Of a stretch of 11,675 bases of DNA, positions 1 through 7,074 are shown in pieces. Numbering within the stretch: position 1 is the first letter of the stretch; each line of letters starts with the position of its first letter. The DNA lies in assembly GCA_900553145.1 (NCBI GenBank), contig USCL01000103.1, positions 1 through 11,675 on the forward strand, in the 5' to 3' direction. The stretch comes from an uncultured Desulfovibrio sp. GTDB lineage: Bacteria; Desulfobacterota; Desulfovibrionia; Desulfovibrionales; Desulfovibrionaceae. The position numbers and the translations under genes were made by a program. The notes under the pieces are model-generated. The model was given only the letters and a program-made list of their open reading frames with translations, searched no databases and was not told the DNA's origin.

Positions 1-680
1 ACGGCGTCGCAGGGGCGGAGATAGAGCGGGTCGAGATCCTTGTGCACCCATGCGTCGGCAGGCAAGGCGAGTGTAAGGTCGAGTAATGCCTGCGCGGTGG
101 GGTAGACGAGTTCCGGCAGGAAAAGCGGTGCGTTTGCCCCGAACAGCTCCTGCAGCTGCGGCAGGTTGCGGGCTACGCCGCTGCCGAGGAGGATGTCCGG
201 GCGCTCGCCGCCGCAGGCTGCCGGGATCTCCCACATGGAGGGTTCGCCCACTGGAACGGGCAGGGCGGAACCGGGCGCGGACAGGAAGTCCTGGCCGTGC
301 ACGAGGCCGCGACGGGCGTGCGTGATGACCCGGATGCGCGTTCCCCGGGGAAAGAGGAGGCCGAAGGGGGCGGAGGCCGCCAGCGCCTGAAGCGCGTTGA
401 GCGGGGCCACTGCGGCGTTTGTCGCCCTGCGGAAGGCGGCGGCCGTGGTCAGCACGAGCCGCAGCCCGGTAAAGCTTCCCGGGCCGGCCACGCAGGCGAT
501 GCGCGAAATGCCGGACGGCATGATGCCGAGACGCTGGAACGCGTCCGCCAGCGCGGGCGTCAACAGCTCGGTCCCTTTGGAGGGGGCGCTCCATTCCTGC
601 GCGCACGCGAGGGTTCCTTCCTGCTCCAGCACGAACTGGATACGGCCCTCGGAAGCGTTCATGATCAGTGTGGCGCTCAT
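1..680 (-). CDS. tsaB: TsaB, tRNA t6A-synthesis partner protein (C-terminus cut by window edge)
   Basis: TsaB (YeaZ) is the inactive ASKHA-fold partner of TsaD; with TsaE the complex makes N6-threonylcarbamoyladenosine at position 37 of ANN-decoding tRNAs in the cytoplasm. I translated this frame by hand: it is open from the ATG at 680 to the edge, about 226 codons, against a usual family length near 230, so only a few C-terminal residues are missing. The diagnostic motif GPGSFTGLR is at about residues 66-74, and the end reads LDPLYLRP, typical of TsaB C-termini. The N-terminus (MSATLIMNASEG) departs from the usual ILAIDTS-like strand. The start is fixed by a 4-bp ATGA overlap with the rseP stop and an ACGAGG Shine-Dalgarno 8 nt upstream, implying translational coupling. 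Paralogy with TsaD is excluded by the small size and lack of its metal-binding HxxxH motif. Confidence 0.9.
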   Translation of the reverse strand, partial: MSATLIMNASEGRIQFVLEQEGTLACAQEWSAPSKGTELLTPALADAFQRLGIMPSGISRIACVAGPGSFTGLRLVLTTAAAFRRATNAAVAPLNALQALAASAPFGLLFPRGTRIRVITHARRGLVHGQDFLSAPGSALPVPVGEPSMWEIPAACGGERPDILLGSGVARNLPQLQELFGANAPLFLPELVYPTAQALLDLTLALPADAWVHKDLDPLYLRPCDA

Positions 681-1798
681 GAGAACAGCCTCGTCAAATC
701 GTTCCATGTGGCGAGGACCATCAGCCCGAGCAGCAGCGCCATGCCCACCTTCGCGGACCATTCGCGCGCCGAGGCGCTGACGGGACGCCCTATAATCATT
801 TCAAGCGTAAAGAAGACGATGTGCCCGCCGTCGAGGATCGGGATGGGCAGCAGATTGAGGATGCCGAGGTTCACGCTGATGAGCGCCGCGAGCAGCAGCA
901 CGGCGGAAAGGCCCCGTTCGGCCTGCTGGCCGACCATCTGGGCGATAAGGATGGGGCCGCCCACGTTGTCCAGCGGGACCACGCGCTGCGCGAGCTTGAC
1001 GAAGCTTTCGCAGGTAAAGGCAATCATGTCCCATGTCTGCTTGAACCCGGCTCCGATGGCCTCCACCGGGCCGAGGGGCAGATGCCCGGCGGCGCCGGAC
1101 GCCATGATGCCGATGAGCCACGCGGGCTTTTCCTCGCCAAAGATGTTGGCGCGGGTTTTGGCTTCAGGGGTGAGGCTCAAAGAAATTTCCGAACCGCCGC
1201 GTGACAGCACGATGGTCACCGGCTTGCCGTTTCCGGCTCCGATGCCTTCGGCGACGGCGTTCCAGTTCTCGATGGGCTTGCCGTCGATGGAGAGTACCCG
1301 GTCGCCGGGCTGGATGCCCGCCGTGGCGGCGGGGGTCCCGGCGGTGACGTTCCCGACTTCGGGAAGCAGGTAGGTCTGGCCTTGGGCCCATGCTATGCCG
1401 CAGTAGATGATCAGCGCCAGCACGAAGTTGGCTACCGGGCCGGCGAGGACGATCAAAAGGCGATGCCACGCGGGGCGGCCGGAGTACAGCTCTTCAGGCG
1501 CGAACAGCACGCCGTCGATTTCCTTGCCCTTGGGATCGGGCTCTTCGGCCTCGTCCTCTTCCCCGGCAAGGGCCACGTAGCCGCCGAGGGGGATCAGGGA
1601 GAGGCAATAATCGGTTTTGCCGCGCCGGAGCTTCAGGAGTTTGGGGCCGAACCCCAGCGAGAAGGTCTGCACGCCGATGCCGAACAGGCGGGCGACGGCG
1701 AAATGGCCGAGTTCATGAAAAAAGATAAGGCCGCCAAGGACAAGCAGCACGGCGAGGGCGCTTTCCCAATGCGAGAGCATGTTGAGCAAAAAGTCCAT
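677..1798 (-). CDS. rseP: RseP/YaeL-type site-2 intramembrane metalloprotease
   Basis: This is a 373-residue M50 (site-2) protease of the inner membrane. In E. coli the homologue cleaves anti-sigma factor RseA within the membrane to release sigma-E, and also removes signal-peptide remnants. The zinc-binding HELGH is at residues 28-32 inside the first hydrophobic segment. The partner motif NLLPIPILDGGH is at 315-326, with the zinc-ligand Asp in LDG. A GPVANF segment is at 120-125 and one PDZ domain lies at about 145-210. E. coli RseP has about 450 residues and two PDZ domains, so this is the shorter single-PDZ form common outside gammaproteobacteria. An acidic stretch at 79-96 (GEEDEAEEPD) is a soluble loop. 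The ATG abuts the dxr TAA with no gap, and its ribosome site (GAAGGTG) lies inside the dxr 3' end. No rseA or rpoE homologue is in the window, so the substrate cannot be named. Confidence 0.95.
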   Translation of the reverse strand: MDFLLNMLSHWESALAVLLVLGGLIFFHELGHFAVARLFGIGVQTFSLGFGPKLLKLRRGKTDYCLSLIPLGGYVALAGEEDEAEEPDPKGKEIDGVLFAPEELYSGRPAWHRLLIVLAGPVANFVLALIIYCGIAWAQGQTYLLPEVGNVTAGTPAATAGIQPGDRVLSIDGKPIENWNAVAEGIGAGNGKPVTIVLSRGGSEISLSLTPEAKTRANIFGEEKPAWLIGIMASGAAGHLPLGPVEAIGAGFKQTWDMIAFTCESFVKLAQRVVPLDNVGGPILIAQMVGQQAERGLSAVLLLAALISVNLGILNLLPIPILDGGHIVFFTLEMIIGRPVSASAREWSAKVGMALLLGLMVLATWNDLTRLFS

Positions 1799-3007
1799 TT
1801 ACACCTTCTCTATCCACTGGCCGACGCGAAGCCGGGTTTCGTGGTCAAGGGTTTCGATGGCTTCGAGAGAAGCCGGATCGGGAGCCGCGCACTCGTCCAG
1901 CGCCCGGCCGATGATGTCGGGAATGTCCATGAAGCCGATGCCGCCGGACAAAAAGGCTTCGACCGCGGCTTCGTTGGCCGCGTTGAGCACGACGGGCAGG
2001 GCGGAACCCCGTCCGATGGTCCGGCAGGCGAGTTCAAGGCACGGAAAGGAATGTAAGTCCGGCTCCTCGAAGGTCAAGGCGCCGGAACGGGCAAGATCCA
2101 GCGGCGGCACGCCCGCGTCGAGGCAGCGGGGCCACGCGAGGCAGTAGGCGATGGGCATGCGCATGTCCGGAATCCCCGCCTGCGCCATGAGGGAACCGTC
2201 TTCGAACTCCACCAGCGAGTGCACCAGCGATTGGGGATGGACCAGCACGCCGATGCGTTCCAGCGGCAGGCCGTAGAGGTGGTGGGCTTCGATGACTTCC
2301 AGCCCCTTGTTCATCATCGACGCCGAGTCGATGGTGATTTTCGCGCCCATGCTCCAGTTGGGGTGCCTGAGCGCCTGTGCGGGCGTCACCGTGGCGAGGA
2401 AATCCCGTTTTTTACCCCGGAAAGGGCCTCCAGAGGCCGTGAGGATGATCCGCTTGACCGTTTCGGGCGCGCGCCCGCGCAGGCCCTGAAAGACGGCGTT
2501 GTGCTCGGAATCCACGGGCAGGATGACCGCCCCGGTTTTCGCGCAGGCTTCGCGCAGCATCCCCCCGGCGAGCACAAGGGATTCCTTGTTGGCGAGGCAG
2601 ATGACCTTCCCCGCTTGGGCGGCGGCCATTGTGGCCCGCAGCCCGGCTGCGCCCATCTGCGCGGAGAGGACCGTGGAGGCTTCGGGCAGGGAGGCCAGTT
2701 CCTCATATCCCTGCGGCCCCACGAGGATTTCGGGGCGATAGCCGGAGGGGAGGGCGGCAAGCAACGCTTTGCGCCCCTCTTCGGTTTGGATGCCGAGGTA
2801 CCGGGGCCGCCAGCGCAGGGCCTGCCCGAGCAGGCGCTCGACGTTGCGTCCTCCTGCCAGCGCTGCAACCTGAAACAGATCAGGGTGCTTTTCGATGACG
2901 CGCAGGGTGTTGACGCCGATGGACCCCGTGCTGCCCAAGAGGACGACGGAGCGGGGAAAGCTGGTTTCCCATCCGGAGGAAGGAAGTGCAGAGATGTAAC
3001 GAAGCAT
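1799..3007 (-). CDS. dxr: 1-deoxy-D-xylulose 5-phosphate reductoisomerase
   Basis: Dxr (IspC) converts 1-deoxy-D-xylulose 5-phosphate to 2-C-methyl-D-erythritol 4-phosphate using NADPH and a divalent metal, the first committed step of the MEP isoprenoid pathway. From the ATG at 3007 the protein has 402 residues (E. coli 398). Family motifs are all present: the nucleotide-binding GSTGSIG at 25-31, LANKES at 138-143, metal-binding VDSEHNA at 165-171, SGGPFR at 192-197, NWSMG at 217-221, MMNKGLEVIEA at 231-241 and HPQS at 257-260. The frame stays open upstream to 3373, but that part overlaps cdsA and has shadow-like composition, so I reject the longer start. The chosen start has only a weak GGGAAA upstream and a terminator-like hairpin directly before it, so expression may be attenuated or the exact start may differ. 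It feeds isoprenoids to UppS, encoded two genes upstream. Confidence 0.95.
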   Translation of the reverse strand: MLRYISALPSSGWETSFPRSVVLLGSTGSIGVNTLRVIEKHPDLFQVAALAGGRNVERLLGQALRWRPRYLGIQTEEGRKALLAALPSGYRPEILVGPQGYEELASLPEASTVLSAQMGAAGLRATMAAAQAGKVICLANKESLVLAGGMLREACAKTGAVILPVDSEHNAVFQGLRGRAPETVKRIILTASGGPFRGKKRDFLATVTPAQALRHPNWSMGAKITIDSASMMNKGLEVIEAHHLYGLPLERIGVLVHPQSLVHSLVEFEDGSLMAQAGIPDMRMPIAYCLAWPRCLDAGVPPLDLARSGALTFEEPDLHSFPCLELACRTIGRGSALPVVLNAANEAAVEAFLSGGIGFMDIPDIIGRALDECAAPDPASLEAIETLDHETRLRVGQWIEKV

Positions 3008-3022
3008 GCGTTTCCCGGTGTG

Positions 3023-3047
3023 AAAAAGGGAAGTCCTGAAACTTCCC
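3023..3047 (-). terminator. Intrinsic terminator or attenuator just upstream of dxr
   Basis: Read on the minus strand, a perfect 7-bp stem (GGGAAGT / ACTTCCC) with a 6-nt loop is followed directly by five U. The U tract ends 15 nt before the dxr ATG, too close for a separate promoter. dxr therefore has to be reached by read-through or antitermination. Near-identical 12-mers (11 of 12 matching) flank it on the plus strand at 3011-3022 and 3042-3053. Confidence 0.6.
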
Positions 3048-3058
3048 CGGTGTGGACC

Positions 3059-3082
3059 TTTCGGCAGCGATGCGTGCCGAAA
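3059..3082 (-). other. Hairpin upstream of the dxr attenuator
   Basis: An 8-bp perfect inverted repeat (TTTCGGCA / TGCCGAAA) with an 8-nt loop lies in the cdsA-dxr gap, transcribed just before the terminator-like hairpin at 3023-3047. It has no U tract on the minus strand. The tandem arrangement resembles a two-hairpin leader, but no ligand or regulatory RNA class is recognised. Confidence 0.5.
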
Positions 3083-3215
3083 ATGTCTTTTGTGTGCTTT
3101 CCCCATCCCTGTCGCCGCCGTTTTCAGAGGAAGGAGACGGGGCAGGCGCGTACTGGCGGTATTGGGGAAAGGGCGTCCTTCTTGAAAAGGGCTCTCCCCC
3201 CGCTGCCCGCGTTCC

Positions 3216-4022
3216 TTAAAAAAAGGCCATGAGGGCTCTGGCGCACTCGTAGGTCGGGATGACGAACAGCAGGCTGTCCACGCGGTCGAGGACGCCGCCG
3301 TGGCCGGGCAGGACGTTTCCGGAATCCTTGACCGAGCGGGAACGCTTGAGCGCGGATTCAAAAAAGTCGCCAAGCTGCGCCATCACGCCGAGCACAAGGC
3401 CCAGCAGGGCATAGTCGCCGACGGAGGCCGTGGGCACCCCGAACGCGAGGCCGAAACAGATCGCCACGGCCACGCTGGCGGCAAGCCCGGCGGCGCTGCC
3501 TTCGACGCTCTTCTTGGGGCTGACTTTGGGCCAGATTTTATGCTTGCCGAAACGCATGCCGAAGAAATAGGCCACCGTGTCCGACCCCGCCGCCGTGCAG
3601 ATGAGCAGCAGCTGCTCGTGGATGGAAAAATTCAGGGCGGGCATGATCAGCATGGGCACGTACAGCAGCCCTCCGGCGAGGACCGCGACCCGCGTGAAGC
3701 GGTACTTGTCGTCGTGCGCCCAGCAGAACAGGAACATGCAGGCGAGGATCAGCGTGGAAAGGGCGAGGGCCGAGACGACCATCTCGGGGCGCATCCATGC
3801 GGTGGTGATGAGCAGGCCGCCGAGTACAAGGCCGAGGATGCGCCCGCCGATGTTGGCCTTGAGCGGCCAGAACATGGTGTAGAATTCCCACAGCCCGACC
3901 AGCGTGAACAGGAGCAGCAGACTGAAGAGGTAGGGGCCGGAAAGGTACAGCGCGGCCCCGAGGACGCTCACCAGCACAGCGCCGGTGATGACCCTTGGGA
4001 GATGTTTTGAGGCGATGATCAT
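3216..4022 (-). CDS. cdsA: Phosphatidate cytidylyltransferase (CDP-diglyceride synthase)
   Basis: CdsA makes CDP-diacylglycerol from phosphatidic acid and CTP in the inner membrane, the branch point for phosphatidylethanolamine, phosphatidylglycerol and cardiolipin. The 268-residue protein has about eight hydrophobic segments. The family signature is intact at about 223-249: SALKRSRSVKDSGN followed by LPGHGGVLDRVD. The preceding SDTVAYFFG (147-155) and SPKKSVEG (168-175) are also typical. The start at 4022 is set by the 4-bp ATGA overlap with the uppS stop, with CAGGAG about 9 nt upstream inside uppS. The frame remains open upstream to 4364 but that is antisense-like shadow over uppS. The length is in the usual range (E. 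coli 285). A 208-bp gap to dxr with hairpins follows. Confidence 0.96.
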   Translation of the reverse strand: MIIASKHLPRVITGAVLVSVLGAALYLSGPYLFSLLLLFTLVGLWEFYTMFWPLKANIGGRILGLVLGGLLITTAWMRPEMVVSALALSTLILACMFLFCWAHDDKYRFTRVAVLAGGLLYVPMLIMPALNFSIHEQLLLICTAAGSDTVAYFFGMRFGKHKIWPKVSPKKSVEGSAAGLAASVAVAICFGLAFGVPTASVGDYALLGLVLGVMAQLGDFFESALKRSRSVKDSGNVLPGHGGVLDRVDSLLFVIPTYECARALMAFF

Positions 4023-4753
4023 TGAATCTGCTCCTGTGTCAGGCCAAAGCGGCGATTCCGGCCCGCATATTCGATGAGGGCCAGACGAAGGGCTTCGGGC
4101 GTGAAATCGGGCCAGTAGGTGGCCGTGAAATACAGCTCGCTGTAGGCGCTCTGGAAGGTCAGGTAGTTGCTGATGCGCTGCTCCCCGCTGGTGCGGATAA
4201 TGATGTCGGGGTCCGGCTGGCCCGCGGAGTAGAGGCATGACCTGAACGCGTCTTCCGTCACCCCTTCCGGCTTGACGCCCCGCTGCATGAGCAGGCGCGC
4301 CGCCCGGAGGATCTCCTCCCGCCCGGAATAGTTGAGGGCGAGATTGACGATCATGCCGGAACACTTCGCCGTGCGGTTCATGGCGTGGCGCAGGGCCGTG
4401 CGCGCGGGAAGCGGCAGGCCGTCGAGATCCCCGAAAACGCGCAGGCTGATGCCGTTGCGCTCCATGGAGGGAAGCTCTTCGCCAAGGAAGCTGACCAGCA
4501 GCTGAAAGAGCAGGCTGACTTCATCCTTGGGGCGGCCCCAGTTTTCCTGAGAGAAGGTGTAGAGCGTCAGATGACGGATGCCCAGCGTGCGGCACTCGGT
4601 CACGATGGCTTTAGCCGCACGGACACCGGCTTTGTGCCCTTCGCTGCGGGACAGGCCGCGCTCCTGCGCCCAGCGACCGTTGCCGTCCATGATGATGGCG
4701 ACGTGGGCCGGGAGCGCAGCGGCGGGGATCGGAAGCGGAGAAGGTTCGGACAT
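4019..4753 (-). CDS. uppS: Undecaprenyl diphosphate synthase (cis-prenyltransferase)
   Basis: UppS condenses farnesyl diphosphate with eight isopentenyl diphosphates to give undecaprenyl diphosphate, the lipid carrier for peptidoglycan, O-antigen and related glycans. From the ATG at 4753 the protein has 244 residues (E. coli 253). The substrate-binding MDGNGRWA is at 22-29 with catalytic Asp23. Also present are TFSQENW, NYSGREEI, and the C-terminal IIRTSGEQRISNYL followed by SAYSELYFT. The frame is open upstream to 4921, but those residues do not resemble the family. The nearest ribosome-binding sequence (GAGG) is 13 nt before the ATG, longer than usual. A candidate small ORF ends 5 nt before the start, so coupling is possible. 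Confidence 0.95.
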   Translation of the reverse strand: MSEPSPLPIPAAALPAHVAIIMDGNGRWAQERGLSRSEGHKAGVRAAKAIVTECRTLGIRHLTLYTFSQENWGRPKDEVSLLFQLLVSFLGEELPSMERNGISLRVFGDLDGLPLPARTALRHAMNRTAKCSGMIVNLALNYSGREEILRAARLLMQRGVKPEGVTEDAFRSCLYSAGQPDPDIIIRTSGEQRISNYLTFQSAYSELYFTATYWPDFTPEALRLALIEYAGRNRRFGLTQEQIQ

Positions 4754-4758
4754 GGACG

Positions 4759-5025
4759 TCAGGCAACCTCGGCGTAACAACGTAAAAAAGACCGGAGGGA
4801 AAACGGAAGCATACACGGCGCTTCCCACCCCCCCCATTGGGCCATGCGGCTTAACAAGGCGTTTTCCCCCTCTTTCAGGGAAAAACGCTGCGCCGCTTCC
4901 CACCAGTCGGACGTCTTGCAATGATAAGGGTCAAAGGGCCGGGGAGGAATCCTCTTTGGAGGAGGGGGAACTTCCCCGGCCCCACCTCTTACAGATCCAT
5001 GATTTCCTTTTCCTTGGCCACGCAC
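4759..5025 (-). CDS. Candidate small ORF between frr and uppS, unrecognised
   Basis: An open frame of 88 codons, beginning at a GTG inside the frr 3' end, crosses the whole frr-uppS gap and stops 5 nt before the uppS ATG. The part after frr has a protein-like, Trp-rich composition ([20 protein letters not shown], then [10 protein letters not shown]), unlike the low-complexity shadow frames nearby. Against it: no good ribosome site for the GTG, no internal ATG near the start of the gap, the uppS frame is also open there, and the strong hairpin at 4936-4982 falls inside it. I recognise no family. It may be a small gene, a remnant or a chance frame. Confidence 0.25.
   Translation of the reverse strand: MRGQGKGNHGSVRGGAGEVPPPPKRIPPRPFDPYHCKTSDWWEAAQRFSLKEGENALLSRMAQWGGWEAPCMLPFSLRSFLRCYAEVA
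4805..4825 (-). other. Hairpin in the uppS leader
   Basis: A 6-bp inverted repeat (GGAAGC / GCTTCC) with a 9-nt loop is followed on the minus strand by GTTTTCCC. It is a weak terminator candidate or leader structure about 50 nt before the uppS start. The 11-mer CGCTTCCCACC, which includes one arm, recurs at 4894-4904. Confidence 0.35.
4859..4888 (-). other. Bulged hairpin in the frr-uppS gap
   Basis: GCGTTTTCCC at 4859-4868 pairs with GGGAAAAACGC at 4878-4888, giving 10 bp with one bulged A and a 9-nt loop. No U tract follows on the minus strand. It is the middle one of three hairpins in this 235-bp gap. Confidence 0.4.
4936..4982 (-). terminator. Long hairpin after frr, possible terminator or RNA-processing site
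   Basis: A perfect 10-bp GC-rich stem (GGGCCGGGGA / TCCCCGGCCC) starts 6 nt after the frr stop codon. Its 27-nt loop holds a further 5-bp stem (TCCTC / GAGGA). On the minus strand the stem is followed only by UUUGA, so it is a poor intrinsic terminator despite great stability. It could reduce read-through into uppS or protect the upstream mRNA 3' end. Confidence 0.45.
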
Positions 5026-5549
5026 TTTTCGTCGACCTTGGCGACGTACTTGTCCGTCAGCTTCTGGACGTCTTCAGTGGCCTTCTTGAGTTCGTCCTCG
5101 GAGATGGCCTTGTCCTTTTCCAGCTTCTTGAGCTGGTCGTTGGCGTCGCGGCGGACGTTGCGGACGGCGACCTTGGCCTCCTCGCCGGACTTGCGGGCGA
5201 GCTTGCCGAGTTCCTTGCGGCGGTCTTCGGTCAGCGGGGGGATGGAGATGCGGATGATCTTGCCGTCGTTCACCGGGGTCAGGCCGAGGTCGGACTTGAG
5301 GATGGCCTTTTCCACACTGGCGAACGCGCCGCGATCCCACGGCTGGATGGTGATGGTGCGGCTGTCCGGTATGGCCACGGACGCGAGCTGGCTGATGGGC
5401 GTGGGCGTGCCGTAATAATCGACCTTGATGTTGTCCACAAGGCCGGTGGAGGCGCGGCCGGTGCGCAGGCGGCTGAAGTCGCGATCCAGGGCGGCGAGGG
5501 CCTTGTCCATGCGCTCTTCGGAATCCAGCAGGACGGTTTCTTTATCCAT
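4989..5549 (-). CDS. frr: Ribosome recycling factor
   Basis: RRF splits the post-termination ribosome with EF-G in the cytoplasm. The protein from the ATG at 5549 has 186 residues, matching the usual 185. The N-terminal helix carries LRTGRAS, followed by [16 protein letters not shown], then the C-terminal helix-rich part ([20 protein letters not shown], then a long Lys/Glu-rich helix). The start follows the pyrH stop by 5 bp, with a strong AAGGAGAT ribosome site overlapping the pyrH 3' end. A longer in-frame start at 5630 would lie inside pyrH and adds Arg/His-rich shadow sequence, so I reject it. pyrH-frr adjacency is widely conserved. Confidence 0.97.
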   Translation of the reverse strand: MDKETVLLDSEERMDKALAALDRDFSRLRTGRASTGLVDNIKVDYYGTPTPISQLASVAIPDSRTITIQPWDRGAFASVEKAILKSDLGLTPVNDGKIIRISIPPLTEDRRKELGKLARKSGEEAKVAVRNVRRDANDQLKKLEKDKAISEDELKKATEDVQKLTDKYVAKVDEKCVAKEKEIMDL

Positions 5550-5554
5550 AACGC

Positions 5555-6271
5555 TTAATCTCCTTCGACGGTGGTGCCGGGGTTCTCGCCCGTGACCACC
5601 TTTTTGATGCTGCCGTTGAACATGTTGCACACGATGATCGGGACTTGGTTTTCCTGAGCCAGCGTGATGGCCGTGGAATCCATGACCTTGAGATGCCGCC
5701 GCAAGGTTTCCTCATAGCTGAGGTGCTTGAACATCACGGCATCGTCGTGCTTCATGGGGTCCTTGTCATAAACGCCGTCGACCTTGGTGGCCTTGATGAT
5801 GGCGTCGCACTTGAGCTCCATGCCGCGCAGGGCCGCCGCGGTGTCCGTGGTGAAGTACGGATTGCCCGTCCCGGCGGCGCAGATGATCACGCGGCCCTTT
5901 TCCAGATGCCGCATGGCGCGGCGGCGGACGTAGGGCTCGCAGACTTCCTGCATGGCGATGGCCGAAAGCACGCGGGTGGGATGGCCGGTCTTTTCCAGCG
6001 CGTCCTGCACGGCCAGCGCGTTCAGCACGGTGGCGAGCATGCCCATGTAGTCGGCGGAGGAACGATCCATCCCTTCGGCGGACGCGGAGAGCCCGCGGAA
6101 AATGTTGCCGCCGCCGATGACCAGCGCGACTTCAAGACCCATATCCACCACATCGGCGATTTCTGCACATATCTTTGAAACCGTATGAGGGTCAATACCT
6201 ATCTGTTTTTCTCCGGCGAGCGCTTCGCCGCTGAGCTTGAGCAGCACGCGCTTGTACTTGAGTTCGGCCAT
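5555..6271 (-). CDS. pyrH: UMP kinase
   Basis: PyrH phosphorylates UMP to UDP with ATP; it is the bacterial hexameric enzyme of the amino-acid-kinase fold, usually activated by GTP and inhibited by UTP. The protein has 238 residues, close to E. coli (241). Seen motifs: KLSGEAL at 12-18, the glycine-rich GGGNIFRG at 53-60, [16 protein letters not shown] at 134-149 and the ATP-site [11 protein letters not shown] at 162-172. A good ribosome site (GGGAGAGGAC) precedes the ATG. The glycosyltransferase gene ends 14 bp upstream, with no terminator or visible promoter between them, so pyrH is probably transcribed with the sugar genes. Confidence 0.97.
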   Translation of the reverse strand: MAELKYKRVLLKLSGEALAGEKQIGIDPHTVSKICAEIADVVDMGLEVALVIGGGNIFRGLSASAEGMDRSSADYMGMLATVLNALAVQDALEKTGHPTRVLSAIAMQEVCEPYVRRRAMRHLEKGRVIICAAGTGNPYFTTDTAAALRGMELKCDAIIKATKVDGVYDKDPMKHDDAVMFKHLSYEETLRRHLKVMDSTAITLAQENQVPIIVCNMFNGSIKKVVTGENPGTTVEGD

Positions 6272-6285
6272 GTCCTCTCCCTTTT

Positions 6286-7074
6286 TTATCGGTGGTTGTA
6301 GGGAAAACCCCAGTTGCCTTCATCGACCCTGACATACTTGAGGAACGCGTAAAACGCCCCGTGGAGCGCGTTGACGAACCCCGCCTTGCCGTCAAGGAAG
6401 CCTTTTTTGAGCAGGTAGATGCGGAGGAACCGCCCGACGCCGTGCAGCACGCCGAGGGCGAGGCCTCCCTTTTTGCCGCGGGCCGCGAGATCGTCGGCCC
6501 CCTGCTGGGCATAGGAGTTGATCTTGTCCAGATGTTCCCGGAAATCTTTGTAGGGGTAGTGCAGGATGTCGCCGTCCAATTCCCGCGTGCGCCCGTTGGG
6601 ATCGATGTGCTCGTGCGCGCCGCTCTGGGTGAAGTGGACGCCGTTGCGGCGGAAAACGCGCAGCAGGCGGTCGGGGTACCAGCCGCTGTATTTGAGGAAG
6701 CGGTCGTAATACCACGAGCGCCGCGCCGGGTAGTAGCCGCAGAGATCGGCGGGCGCGCCGGGCAGGGCGCTCAGGATGGCGTCGCGGAGCGGTTCCGAAC
6801 AGATTTCGTCCTGATCGAGGGAAATCACCCATTCGGTTCCGACAAGGCCGAGGGCGTATTCGAACTGGGGGAGGGCACCGCTCCAAGGGTGCTGCACGAA
6901 CGTCGCGCCGTGTTCCCGGGCGATGGATTCCGTGGCGTCGGTGCTGAACGAGTCCACGACGATGACGGCGTCGCAGAACGCGAGGGACTTCAGGCAGTTT
7001 CCGAGCAGGCGCTCGCCGTTGTAGGTGAGGACCAAACCCGTAATGCCGGGTTTGCCGGACGTGTCGGAACTCAT
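6286..7074 (-). CDS. Family 2 glycosyltransferase, WaaE/LgtF-like
   Basis: A 262-residue GT-A-fold family 2 glycosyltransferase. The nucleotide-sugar-binding start is [11 protein letters not shown] (14-24), followed by [10 protein letters not shown] (39-48). The metal-binding DxD-type motif is LDQDE at 86-90 (Asp87, Asp89). The region [20 protein letters not shown] at 120-139 is typical of the WaaE/KdtX and LgtF group, which add glucose or other hexoses to lipopolysaccharide inner core. The C-terminal part (205-225) is basic and hydrophobic, suggesting peripheral membrane contact. The start at 7074 is set by a 4-bp ATGA overlap with the aminotransferase stop and an AAGGAG site; a longer frame to 7332 is shadow. 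It ends the inserted sugar module. Donor and acceptor cannot be told from sequence. Family call is firm, lipopolysaccharide role is inference. Confidence 0.88.
   Translation of the reverse strand: MSSDTSGKPGITGLVLTYNGERLLGNCLKSLAFCDAVIVVDSFSTDATESIAREHGATFVQHPWSGALPQFEYALGLVGTEWVISLDQDEICSEPLRDAILSALPGAPADLCGYYPARRSWYYDRFLKYSGWYPDRLLRVFRRNGVHFTQSGAHEHIDPNGRTRELDGDILHYPYKDFREHLDKINSYAQQGADDLAARGKKGGLALGVLHGVGRFLRIYLLKKGFLDGKAGFVNALHGAFYAFLKYVRVDEGNWGFPYNHR

Noticed and set aside
297..1373. A 358-codon plus-strand open frame antisense to tsaB and rseP
   Set aside because: It mirrors the codon structure of the real genes, has a low-complexity Ser/Pro/Arg-rich product and no motif.
2219..3232. 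A 337-codon plus-strand open frame antisense to dxr
   Set aside because: Shadow of dxr; Gly/Asp/His-rich product without family features.
3008..3373. N-terminal extension of Dxr up to 3373
   Set aside because: It would overlap cdsA, contains non-family Ser/Pro/Arg-rich sequence and makes the protein about 120 residues too long.
4754..4921. N-terminal extension of UppS up to 4921
   Set aside because: The extra 56 residues do not resemble the family, and the ATG at 4753 gives the usual length.
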